A stretch of 64,000 nt of DNA from Marsupella aquatica. Taxonomy: Eukaryota; Marchantiophyta. Under the pieces are notes generated by a model. It did not search any database. It saw only the letters and a program-made list of their open reading frames with translations, and was not told the origin of the DNA. Below are positions 1-8,987 of the stretch, one piece after another; within the stretch, counting starts at the first letter, position 1; the number at the start of each line of letters is the position of its first letter. The translations under genes and the position numbers were made by a program. Where the stretch lies: contig OZ316897.1 of NCBI GenBank assembly GCA_973895155.1, positions 6,262,001-6,326,000 of the forward strand, read 5' to 3'.

Positions 1-732
1 CCGGCTTATTATGAAATTTTTTTTTATCTTTGAATCTATTTTATTGTCCATGAGTGGTTAATGTGTAAAGTTTTTGGAGTGATCAATGTTGGGGTCTAAT
101 ATTGTTGGCGATCTTCGCTAACAATAAGTCTCCCTACAAAACATACCAAATATGAGAGTGTACCCGATAATTGATACACTAAATCATTCGACAATAGTAT
201 ATGTTAATATTGCTAGCAAGGATATATTCTTGTTATCCTGGCTTAATTACAATGCTGCAAAGTGAACATATGAGGACAATTTATCCCCAAAATTGCACAA
301 ATTTTCCTTATACCAGGAGTTTTTTTTCCTAATAACAGTAAAATTTCTCCTTTTTCCTAACATCGTTAGTATACCCTTGCAAAAGTGTTTGTGAATAGTT
401 TGAGTGAATTCTATCTATCCTGAAAACAAGGAATAAGAATAAGAATATGACTTGATTGATTTTAAGGAGTGAATTAAAACAATATTTGTTAAACCATCTA
501 CTATCTACAAAAAGCACCTTAGCTTAAACCAATAAGGAATAGAATGATTGAATAGAGAAAATTGTTTGTTTTAAAGAAGCTAAAGTACGGAAGGAATATT
601 ATGTCGAATAGAACCTCTTAACTCGAATTGAAACACATTAAGAAAACTGATACACATGTGATTAAAAGAAAGTAAAAAAGTCCCTAAAATATGTAAGAAA
701 CTAAGTTTTCATACCGTCATTAATGGTTCCCC
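1..732. other. AT-rich intergenic DNA, no gene seen
   Basis: The stretch is AT-rich with short, frame-broken ORFs and no recognised domain, RNA gene or terminal repeat. It precedes the repeat that begins near 733. Confidence 0.6.
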
Positions 733-1005
733 GGACATCGGGAGTACCTATTGCTGACCTATTTACCAATGTCTGTTGAGACTGAGTTAGGATACTAAAC
801 TCAAGTGGGGAGTTTTAGATCCTGAAGGGTTACTTACCGAGGTGCTTGGTTGCTTGTGCAGATAGTGAGTACCTTTGAGTAGTGGTCGTGTTGAAAAGTA
901 AGTGCGGCTTTGTATGGGAGGGGCCGTTGGTGGTGCTAGGGGCACTAGGGTGCTTGCTCAAAATATTCCGTGAAGGCACTCGGGCACCAAGGGCACTTAA
1001 GCAGG
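733..1005 (-). repeat. Dispersed repeat, inverted partner of 62895-63166
   Basis: Read on the minus strand, this segment matches 62895-63166 on the plus strand over roughly 270 bp at an estimated 80-85% by eye. Both copies translate to a similar Ser/Thr/Pro-rich peptide ending in SAQATKHLGK, followed by a splice-donor-like GTAAGT and a shared non-coding tail. The family is unknown; it could be the 5' part of a retroelement or a captured exon. The two copies are oppositely oriented about 62 kb apart. Confidence 0.75.
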
Positions 1006-1248
1006 GGCACTTAGACATGAGTACTGAGATTAATGAAAGCACTAGATGACTAGGTACACCACTACTTTCGATTGTTTTCTCTTGATTCTCATCGTCACTT
1101 CTTGAGATAGTAAACTCGGCATTGCGTGAGCCATTGCGAGGTTGAGGTGTGCGTTGTCTTCGGCTTTGGGCTTTGGGTTTTGACAAATTGGAGACGCTCA
1201 GGTTGTTTAGGGCTCCGCTTCAGCTTGTGGCAGAATTTGGCAATTAAG

Positions 1249-1973
1249 ATGAGAAAGGGGAAGGGAGTAGCGAGCGCTACTGACACTCCCAAGCCAGCAG
1301 CGGAGACAAAAGCAACGTCCACCGGAAGTTGTTCACGGGGTTCTACAGTATCAAATCAAAGCACGCGATCAAGAACTGCTCTAGGTACTGAGCATGTAGA
1401 GCTCCCACATAAGAAGCTGGAGCCAAAAATGCTGAGCTTTGAATCTGTTCCCGTAGCACGGTTGGTAGAGATTGGAGAGAAGGGTGCGTTTGAGTCCATA
1501 ATTTCAAAGTACATTGTTTCATTTGGAGTTGATTCTGAAGGAAGGCCTCGAAATCCGCCCCGAATTCCTCTATGCCGGTTAATGACGATGGAGTCAGTGC
1601 AAACTCTTCAAAAGCATTTGGTTTCAAAGATGAAGATTGATTTTCAGAGGAATGGGTATGTGCCAAAGTTGTCTGAATTTCACATTACAGAGTTTGACGA
1701 TCATGGGACTTCCTTTCCCATCTCTGAGTTTGAGGCAGGCTGGGGTCCGCTATGGACAAAAGCCAACAAAGAGTTTGAAACAGAATGCAACGCCGTTGAG
1801 GAGTTTGAGGTGTTCTGGGTGTTCGACGGAAACCATCGGTTGAATGCTTGGTCTGAAGTAGCAAAAGCAAACCCGAACATCTCAAAGTATCACATTCGTG
1901 TGCGCTTTTTGGTTGTTGATCCTTAGAACGATGGCTTCAAGAAGATTGAACAAGCCATGCACGCCCTCAACGC
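1249..1973 (+). pseudogene. ParB/sulfiredoxin-like domain exon
   Basis: From the methionine at 1249 the exon encodes a low-complexity Ser/Thr/Lys-rich start of about 50 residues, then a ParB-like region. The visible markers are IPLCRLMTM followed by an Leu/Lys-rich helix, and the signature FWVFDGNHRLNAW, matching the DGxHR motif of ParB-like nucleases and binding proteins. An upstream in-frame start exists at 1126. A TAG at 1924-1926 interrupts the frame, but the same frame continues for 15 codons to a good donor (GTAAGT) at 1974, so a single nonsense change is likely. The ParB assignment rests on the DGNHR motif and the spacing of the helices and is moderate. Confidence 0.5.
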
Positions 1974-3914
1974 GTAAGTAAAGCCAACCACATCTGTCAT
2001 TTTCATGTATGCGGGAAGTTATCTCAGAGAGGGTCGCCAAGAATAACTTGATACAGTGGACCGCATCTGGAAAATCCGCAGTTCTGACATTTGAATGTTG
2101 AACGCAGGATAAGTGCTAATGTTGTGAAGACTTCATGGCTGACTGACGCCAATTGGGCAGTGAGGCTCCTCACAACACATATCGGTCGCTCATGTCCGAT
2201 GAGTTGTATGCAACTTTTGAGAAATCTTGGTCTCATGGCCATGGGAAGACATGGTATTCAAAGAACATGACCAAGGAATCTGTTGTGTACATAATGTCAT
2301 GGTCCAACATTGAAACAGGGAGAATCAATATCGCTAAGCAAATGGTGGTAGATGCGGATGTGGGGTATCCGTGGAGTGAAGCTCGGTTCAAGCAGGAGAG
2401 CACAAAGATGACCAAGGAAGCTTGCAAAGCATGGGAAGGCAAGATGGCAAAGTTGGCAGCCGTAGTCAATCCTGCAAATGGATCCGAGTTCATAGAGATA
2501 TGTACTGAGCTCCACCTGAAATCACTGGAGGCTGAGCTGACTGAAGGGCATGCAATTCAGGTTGGCTTGGACAGAGTACAAATGTTCGCTGCTGCAATAG
2601 TCACTGCTGAGTGCAGGAACAAGCTACTACGTGCTCAGCTCCTCTCATAGCTTGGATGTCCGCTAAAGGCGTGCATTCAATGTATCCAGCAGCTGGGCTT
2701 ACTCCTAAAGGGCGGATTATCTCCGAGTGGGAGCTGTTGAATTGTCCATGGTACCTTGAGTATCAGGTCTGGAACGTGTACACCGATGATGAAGAGGCAA
2801 TTGCTGAAGTCCTGAAAGGTGGGTCTGTCCCTTATGATCGGTACTCTCTAGCAAAGTTGTTACCGCTAGAAGAGTCTGTTGAGGCAGCTAAGGAGTTGGA
2901 GCTTCTCATACCACATGGAGACCCCGAGTACAATGGAAAGAAAGTGCACAAAGTGGTGTCAGAGAAGAAGCCCGACAGCTTCTCAGACAAGTCTGATCCT
3001 ACCACAACAAAAACTCCAACAAAGAATCCAATAGGTATTCACATTACATCCAACTCTATGGTACTATTGTCTTGTAGGTATGTGAAACTGCTTACCCTTG
3101 GCTTGACAAACGTTTCATTTGTACAGGTGCTCAAAGCCCACGGTCTGTGCAGAGCAAGGCACAGAAATGCAAGCGCAAGGTAGCTTTGAATGAAGTGGAA
3201 GCCTCAGAACAGGAAGAGGTTGTAGTGCCCGCTGATGGAGACCAGAATGAAGCGGAGAAGCTAGCAGCAAAACAGATTCTAGAACCTGCAAAAACTAGGA
3301 AGCAAGCAGAGGAAGACAACTGTGAGTTAGTTGGAGTGCAACGCACAGACAACCTCCTCGCTTCTACCTTCCGGTACCAGCACATGAAGTTTACCCCGTT
3401 GGAGTTTAGTGGCTGTTTGAAACCAATCCAGAGTCAGGCGTGCATCCAATTCTTAGTAGTTTTAGGCTATGGTGCAAAGAAATTCAGGCTGATGGGTTCA
3501 GAAACAATGGTTGGAAAATCAGGGGCAACATGAGAAAAGCTGGCGCGGACCTTATAATTCTCCACTTAGGGACCGGGCAAACGCTGAATGAGACTGAATC
3601 TGAGGTTCCGCGCTAGAACCGCTTCCGTTTGAAGGATGCCGAGAGTGTTCTTGAGGTTGCAAAATATTACCTCACAGATGAGGGAGTTGTGTGTATTTTG
3701 CACAGTGGTTCGATGGTGAATTCTGCAAAGTTGTACAATTTGCTTCAGGACGCTGATTATGCGTACTTTGAAATGCAAGAGTCTTTCTTTATTTGGATTG
3801 AAACCCCATCATTCTTAAAGACGGGGAAAAAAGTAAGTACCCTAAACCCGCGTTCATTACTGCATCTTGCTTTTTGCCTGTGCGGAGTCTCAGAACTGTT
3901 GAACATCCAGTGGA

Positions 3915-4260
3915 CTTGGTTTTGGCATCTCAAAGACCCTCTGAGATGAGTTTCAATCTTTGCTCGGCATTTCTTAGCCATTTCACTCGGAACTGGGACT
4001 TTGGCATCTTGGAGACCCTCTCCGAGATGAGTTTTTGTCTTTGGTCATTGCATCTCCGCTGATCACTCGGAACTGGACTTAGTTTTGGCATCTCGGAGAC
4101 CGTCTTCGAGATGAGTTTCCTTTGCTCATTGCCTTTCTTTTTGCCATTTGCCTATGGGAACTGTTCTATGATACGGTTTGGCATTCGGAGACCCTCTCCA
4201 AGAGCGTCTGCTCATTGCATTTCTTTTTGGCTTGTTGGAGAGCATCTCCGAGATAGTCGC
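3915..4260. repeat. Array of about five imperfect palindromes in an apparent intron
   Basis: A unit of about 80 bp recurs, each centred on a palindrome of the form ATCTCGGAGA-ccc-TCTCCGAGAT followed by GAGTTT and preceded by TTTGGC. Copies sit near 3924, 4003, 4086, 4180 and 4230 with increasing degeneration. Each could fold into a stem of about 10 bp. The array fills the apparent intron between the two methylase-like segments. Confidence 0.75.
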
Positions 4261-4271
4261 ACATCTGAAAG

Positions 4272-4818
4272 TTGAAATTTGCTTGGCAGAACAATTATTT
4301 GAAGATGGAAGTGATTGGAGTGAGAGGCTCGGTATCTATACTTCCAAAGGACGTTGTGCGTCCGATCACAAGAGATCTAGATCCTTCTACAAGCAATGGA
4401 CTGTCCAATTATACACCGGAGGATGCTAGTGTCATTGATGACTTTGTGGGGACTTTGTCTACTGCAACACTACAGACTATTATTGAGTACCTGACCGAAC
4501 CAGGAGACATCATACTAGACTGGAATGCCCACTTTGGTTCTATCTACTCAGCTGCAGAAAAGTGCAGACGGTTTGTGTTTGGCATGGAAGGGTGGGAGGA
4601 GTATTTCAAGGATTCAGGCACCTGTGGTGAAGAAACTTGTTTCAAAACCAGCAGCACCAGGGGCAAAAGGGGCAAAAGGGGCGACCAAGGAAGGTGCAAA
4701 GAAACAACGGGTGGCCAGAGACCTAAACCTTGACTCAGATGAGGAACCAAATGGAGCAACCAATGGTGGAGCTGGTTCAAACGAGCCTAAAAAGGCAGAT
4801 GAAGATGAGTGTGAGTAA
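4272..4818 (+). pseudogene. DNA N4/N6-methylase-like segment plus charged linker
   Basis: Residues encoded at about 4440-4610 read TLQTIIEYLTEPGDIILDWN followed by a short glycine-containing turn, an AAEKCRRFVFGMEG segment and an aromatic end. This matches the motif X / motif I layout of the N4/N6 methylases that resemble type II and III restriction-system enzymes: helix, PGD, hydrophobic strand with Asp, Gly-rich loop, helix with Ala, then Gly-x-Glu. The usual D-x-FAGSG loop is replaced by DWNAHFGS and no clean DPPY/DPPW motif is seen; the likeliest equivalent, near 3555, reads DLIILHLGTG. Enzymatic activity is therefore doubtful. After about 4615 the frame changes into an AKGAKG-type basic repeat followed by an acidic tail. 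Confidence 0.45.
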
Positions 4819-5224
4819 CCTTACCCTCAACCCCTTTGAATCTTCAGTGGTCTGCATGTGGATTCCATTTTCCGCTTCAGCTATGTTGGACTTGTGTAAG
4901 TATAACCAATAATCAGTTCCTCACAGGAAAGTCAAATCCGCTGAATGGAACATGGAGGACAAAGACCTAGTTAGGCTAGCATGGGAGAAAGCATCGCAAT
5001 TTTTTTTGCCAGAGAGCTTTCGACTTCCAGTTTACGCTCGCAGGATTTGGGAAGAGGCTTCAGAAGGTGTCAGAAGAATTGTGCGCCTTAGGGCCAACCT
5101 ATTCATTGATGATAGGGCAGAGGACATGGAGTCCGAAGTAGAGAGTGACGCGTCTAGTGAAAGCGATGAAATTGGTCATGCAAGTATATCGTTGTCTACA
5201 TCTAGTTCAAATGACTCATGAAAT

Positions 5225-5950
5225 ATGATCTTTGCAGCTACCTTGGAGAAAGCGAATGTACCCGTGGATGGTGCAGTAGACAGAATTGTGAAGTATTGTT
5301 TGAACCCTAAGTTGGACCACAAAGAAGTCCTTGTCGATATGATAGACTACAGATTGAAGCGCAAAGATCTTGGTTGTTGTTATCCAGGACACCTGTTACA
5401 TTCGGATGTCATGAATGCATACATGACATTATTGGGCCAGAGAGCAATGTCTGTTGCAAAGCCCAAATGCCACTTTTTCATCACCCATTTCTACACATTG
5501 CTTGTGGGCCATCGCAGTTATTCCTATGCTACAGTATATGGGTGGACGAAAAATGTCAACATTTTTCAGTATGACAAATTTTTTGTCCCGGTGCTTCAGC
5601 GAGAACGGCAGCACTGGGTATTGGCAGTGATCCATTTGAAAGAGAAGAGGCTAAGCTTTCTTGATCCGCTTCAGCTTGACACTAACGAGGACTCAACCTT
5701 GTATAATCTGGCCAAGTGGGTTGATGATGAAGTAGATAGGAGATGCCTGCCCCCTGTACGTGCAATAGACTGGCCAAGGATCAACGAACTGAAAATTCCT
5801 GCACAAACGGATACTCACAGTTGTGGGGTGTTTGTTCTAAATTATGCAGAGAAGCTAAGCAGAGGTGCTCCATTAGATTTTGACACAACTCACATCGCCC
5901 ACCTGAGAAAGAAGATTGTATTTGACCTTTACAACAAGAGCGTAGGGTAA
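5225..5950 (+). CDS. C48 (Ulp1/SENP-like) cysteine protease domain, open frame
   Basis: An open frame of 241 residues with the complete catalytic set of C48 peptidases: His130 in QHWVLAVI, Asp147 in FLDPL, Gln194 and Cys200 in QTDTHSCGVF. These enzymes cleave SUMO-type ubiquitin-like modifiers, and plant transposons often carry copies of unknown role. It lies in the same frame as the acidic stretch 4952-5218 and is separated from it only by TGA at 5219 and one codon; an acceptor-like TTTGCAG at 5231-5237 means the exon could instead begin at 5238. This is the best preserved part of an otherwise broken composite gene, so it may be younger, still constrained, or just lucky. Confidence 0.7.
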   Translation: MIFAATLEKANVPVDGAVDRIVKYCLNPKLDHKEVLVDMIDYRLKRKDLGCCYPGHLLHSDVMNAYMTLLGQRAMSVAKPKCHFFITHFYTLLVGHRSYSYATVYGWTKNVNIFQYDKFFVPVLQRERQHWVLAVIHLKEKRLSFLDPLQLDTNEDSTLYNLAKWVDDEVDRRCLPPVRAIDWPRINELKIPAQTDTHSCGVFVLNYAEKLSRGAPLDFDTTHIAHLRKKIVFDLYNKSVG

Positions 5951-6004
5951 ATCAATGTATATAGAAAGTTTTAGGGTGTATAATCAGATTTGGCAGCCAA
6001 GATC

Positions 6005-6235
6005 CTGATCTCGGCGACCCCTCCAACATTCAAATATAATGTGAAGTCCATCTCGGAGAGGCTCTCTCAGATGGATCTTAGTCTGAATCATGTCCTGCAA
6101 TGATAATACTCCTGTAATGCTGATTTCCAAACAATTGCTCCCATGTTGGAGAGGCTCTCTCAGATGCTGGCTATTCTCCATTTTCCAATCATTAGATCTC
6201 GGAGAGGCCCTCTGAGATGGAGCTTGTCCGTTCCA
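6005..6235. repeat. Three further copies of the same palindrome downstream of the C48 gene
   Basis: Palindromes near 6044, 6144 and 6198 read CTCGGAGAGGC followed by CTCTCAGATGG-type arms and belong to the same family as the intron array at 3.9-4.26 kb. A single related half-copy in reverse sense lies near 2018-2040. Their restriction to this one gene region suggests they belong to the element rather than to the genome at large. Confidence 0.65.
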
Positions 6236-6277
6236 TGTCAGATTTGCAGGCCTATGAATTTCCCAAGCAGCGGATGG

Positions 6278-6330
6278 TATACCCTAAACATGCACGGACT
6301 TACCCTAAACCCTAAACCAACCCTAAACAT
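6278..6330. repeat. Short interstitial CCCTAAA-type telomeric motif
   Basis: Several CCCTAAA units occur between 6278 and 6330, partly degenerate. This is the Arabidopsis-type plant telomere unit (TTTAGGG on the other strand); such short runs also occur by chance and in promoters (telo boxes). Confidence 0.45.
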
Positions 6331-6659
6331 GTACGGACTATCGTCAAACTTTACATTGGATGTTGGCTGCCTCTTTGAGATCATTGTTTTAAGAGGGCGG
6401 AACAGCTATATTAGTTATCTAATTAGTTATTAGTATACTCATACTCGAGCCAAGGATGGAGAGTGGAAGGAGAGAAAGCGAGGGCATGGGAGACGAGGAA
6501 AAAAGAATACAAGGAGAGGGACAAAGGGAATTTCTCTCTCTCCATACAGCACAGAGCGACCACCCTTGACCTCAGCCACTGCCCCTTGTCTTGCGCTCTC
6601 TGCCACCCTCTCACCCTCCCCAACAACATTGCTTTCACAACAGCACCTTGGGACACTTT

Positions 6660-7298
6660 GCCTCGACATCGGTCTTTGTCTAACCTTGACAGATTTTTCT
6701 CATCTCATATCCTTGTCTTTCCCAAACATCTTTTTCTCACTTTGACATTTTTTCTCTCTAGCCTCAACATCTTTTTCTCATCTTGACATCTTTTACTAAC
6801 TTTGACATCCTAATGTCACCACAATGTACATCTTTTTCTCAGCTTGACATCTCTCCTCTCTTTGACATCCCTTTCTCTCTTTGACATCTTTTCCTCACCT
6901 CAATGTAGTTTTCTAACTTTGACATATTTTTCTCACGTTGATCGCTTTCTTCTACTGAACATCTTTTAGTCACCTCAACATTATTTTATCACCTTGACAT
7001 CTTTGACTCACGCACCTCAACATAATTTTCTCACCTTAACATCTTCTTCTCTCCAATACATCTTTTCCTGACCTTAACATAAGTTTCTCACCTTGACATC
7101 ATTTTCTCACCTTCAAATGTTTTCTTTCATTGACATCTTTTCTTCATCTCGACATCTTTTGCTCACCTTGACATCTTTTCCTCTCCTCAACATCTTTTCT
7201 TCACCTCAACATGTTTTTCTCTCCTCAACATCCTTTCTTGACCTTGACATTTTTTCTCACCTCAACATCTTCTGTGCAATGCATGGGCATTGGGCTAG
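6660..7298 (+). mobile_element. Helitron 3' region with internal minisatellite
   Basis: From about 6660 to 7270 the DNA is an irregular minisatellite with units like CTCACCTTGACATCTTTT. It ends in GTGCAATGCATGGGCATTGG followed by GCTAG (CTAG at 7295-7298) and then T. That is the layout of a Helitron 3' terminus: degenerate hairpin, about 10 nt, CTRR, then host T. The minisatellite is the reverse complement of the GATGTCAAGGTGAGGGCAA repeats at 13.0-13.16 and 13.6-14.2 kb, which precede clear Helitron ends on the opposite strand, so the same family is likely. The 5' TC end was not located and no Rep/helicase coding was seen in this copy, so it is probably non-autonomous. Confidence 0.65.
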
Positions 7299-7337
7299 TA
7301 TGAGTTTAACTTGAGAAGGAGATACTCAAACTCACAA

Positions 7338-8159
7338 AATACATGATAAACCGAATAACTTGACTGGCATGTCTGGGACATGGAGAGAGGCACGAATATC
7401 TTACTATAAAAATGCCAATTGAAGTCTACTCTTAAGGGGCCTAGGTCTAGATTGAAGCCTCTAGATCCTAAATCCCAATAGAGACAAAACTTATAATGAG
7501 GTTCAATAAAGTCAAAATTTTAAATGAGGATAGACAAAAGTGACATTGACTGTAAATAAAGATAAAACTGAAATAAGGCCGGACAAAAAACAAGGATGGG
7601 GCAAAAACTAACCGAACTAGCATATAAATTTTATTGTGCACTATTTTTCTTTTTAGTTCAGGGAAGTGGTCATGCTACCATCCCCGAACACAACGCCATG
7701 GCCTTGTATTCAAATAGTGGGCCATGGGGCACTCTATTCGAATAGTGCGCCCAGGGCGTTGTATTCAAGGTTTGACTATATGTTTTCATTTTTTGTATTT
7801 GCAGGGCGTTGTGTTCAAATATTGACGTTGTGTTAAATATTGGCATTGGCATATGATTATTACTATTTGTGCTCAATGTAGAATGGTTTAGGGTCATATC
7901 TTGAACACAGTGTCCAACTCAAACACAACGCCAATATTCGAACACAACGCCCAGGCGCTATGTTAAAATGATGTTGTGTTTGAAGAAAAAATACTTTTTC
8001 TTATGGAGGCCTGTTTGAAGAGAAAATACTTTTGCTTATGAAGGCCTGTTTGAAGAAAAAATACTTTTGCTTATGGAGGCCTAAATACATTTTTGAACAC
8101 ACAAATACATGATGAACCAAATAACTTGACCAGCATGCCTGGGACATGGAGAGAGGCAC
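7338..8159. repeat. 57-bp direct repeats bracketing a fold-back and a 35-bp triplicate
   Basis: A segment of about 57 bp (AATACATGAT..., ending GGACATGGAGAGAGGCAC) occurs at 7338-7393 and again at 8103-8159 with few differences. Between them are GAACACAACGCC motifs in both orientations: arms at about 7802-7845 and 7918-7955 form an imperfect inverted repeat of some 36 bp. Three tandem 35-bp units occupy 7977-8081. No coding is recognised. It could be a fold-back element inserted into an older repeat. Confidence 0.6.
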
Positions 8160-8987
8160 TGATATGGGTATGAACAGGTTTAGAATACTCACCCCCTGAA
8201 ATAATAGGTGGCAGCGCAAGACTTGGCAGCAAAACCTCAGCAGACATACTATAATTGAGCCAAAGCCGATCTGACAAGTTGTTCGATCCACGACGACCGT
8301 AGATTCCCAGCCCAAAACTTTCCAGTGGGTAAACCTGAAACTGTAGCTAGGCCCAACGTTTCAGAATGAAAAAGTCATTTACCTTGTTTATGGCACTCTC
8401 TAGTCTCACTTCCCCACGTAGCCGCGGTGTTAGGTCTCTACGTGGAAGCAATCCCGACTCCCCGAGCAGGCAGTGGAGCATCAAACAAGTATCCGTCCCA
8501 CCCCATGCAACAAGCAGCTTCGAAGCGTTGCTCTGGACTATCGGTTATCGGTAGTACCTGCACTGCCCCATCCTCTGAAATCTCTACTCCTGTTGTACAC
8601 AGGGCCATTCAACGACAATTCATACGGCCTGCCCCGAAAATCCCTGGGTTAGAATCAAGCGTAGGCTCAAGGTTTGTGGGATTGAGTTGGTTTGTTATTC
8701 ATTTCCCGACGGACGAGGGAAGAGTGATTGCGTCTTGGGAAGAAGCTTACCTTTTTCAGGTGGAGATCGATTCGACAATATATTTGTTGGATGTAGTTTC
8801 TGGAGCCAGCAAGAAACTTTCTGGAGCTGGCAGACAAGGAGCCTGTTCTTTGTGAAGAGAGAATTGTAATGCGCGGGTGAGCTTTAGTGCGAGCACAACA
8901 ACAAGAAAGAGCAGCTGCATTTGGGAAGCACGGAAGAGGCCTCCCTCGCTCTTATTAAGTGGGGACTGGATTGTAGTAGTTGCCACG
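8160..8987. other. Upstream region of TIC21, no conserved gene seen
   Basis: Short ORFs here show no recognisable domain. The segment probably contains the promoter and 5' UTR of the gene starting at 8988. On the minus strand, an exon-like stretch ending in a GTGAGT donor near 8190 has no recognised product. Confidence 0.4.

Larger units (their letters stand above)
1126..5950 (+). pseudogene. Composite ParB-like / DNA-methylase-like / C48 protease gene, decayed
   Basis: A multi-exon gene-like region whose pieces follow one another on the plus strand: ParB-like domain (1249-1973), uncharacterised middle part (2153-3533), methylase-like part (about 3470-3830 and 4272-4620), Lys/Gly then acidic linker (4620-4818, 4952-5218) and a C48 peptidase (5225-5950). 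Candidate introns have GT-AG ends, for example after 1973, about 3038-3126 and about 3832-4265. Lesions include an in-frame TAG at 1924, a frame change near 2640, disrupted frames and stops around 3470-3620, a frame change near 4615 and a TGA at 5219. The combination resembles genes of mobile elements more than host genes: C48 proteases are common cargo in plant Mutator-like and CACTA elements, and ParB plus adenine/cytosine methylase is a typical phage or plasmid pairing. No transposase or clear terminal repeats were found. The mobile-element assignment is inference. Confidence 0.6.

Noticed and set aside
830-1186. 118-residue minus-strand ORF near the left edge
   Set aside because: Part of the dispersed repeat shared with 62.9-63.17 kb, and its upstream part runs antisense to the ParB-like gene; kept as a repeat, not a gene.
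6423-6786. ORFs on both strands at 6.4-6.8 kb
   Set aside because: Low-complexity pyrimidine-rich DNA leading into the Helitron minisatellite; no domain.
8427-8855. 142-residue ORF upstream of TIC21
   Set aside because: No recognisable motif and probably in the 5' UTR or promoter; not in a spliced frame with TIC21.
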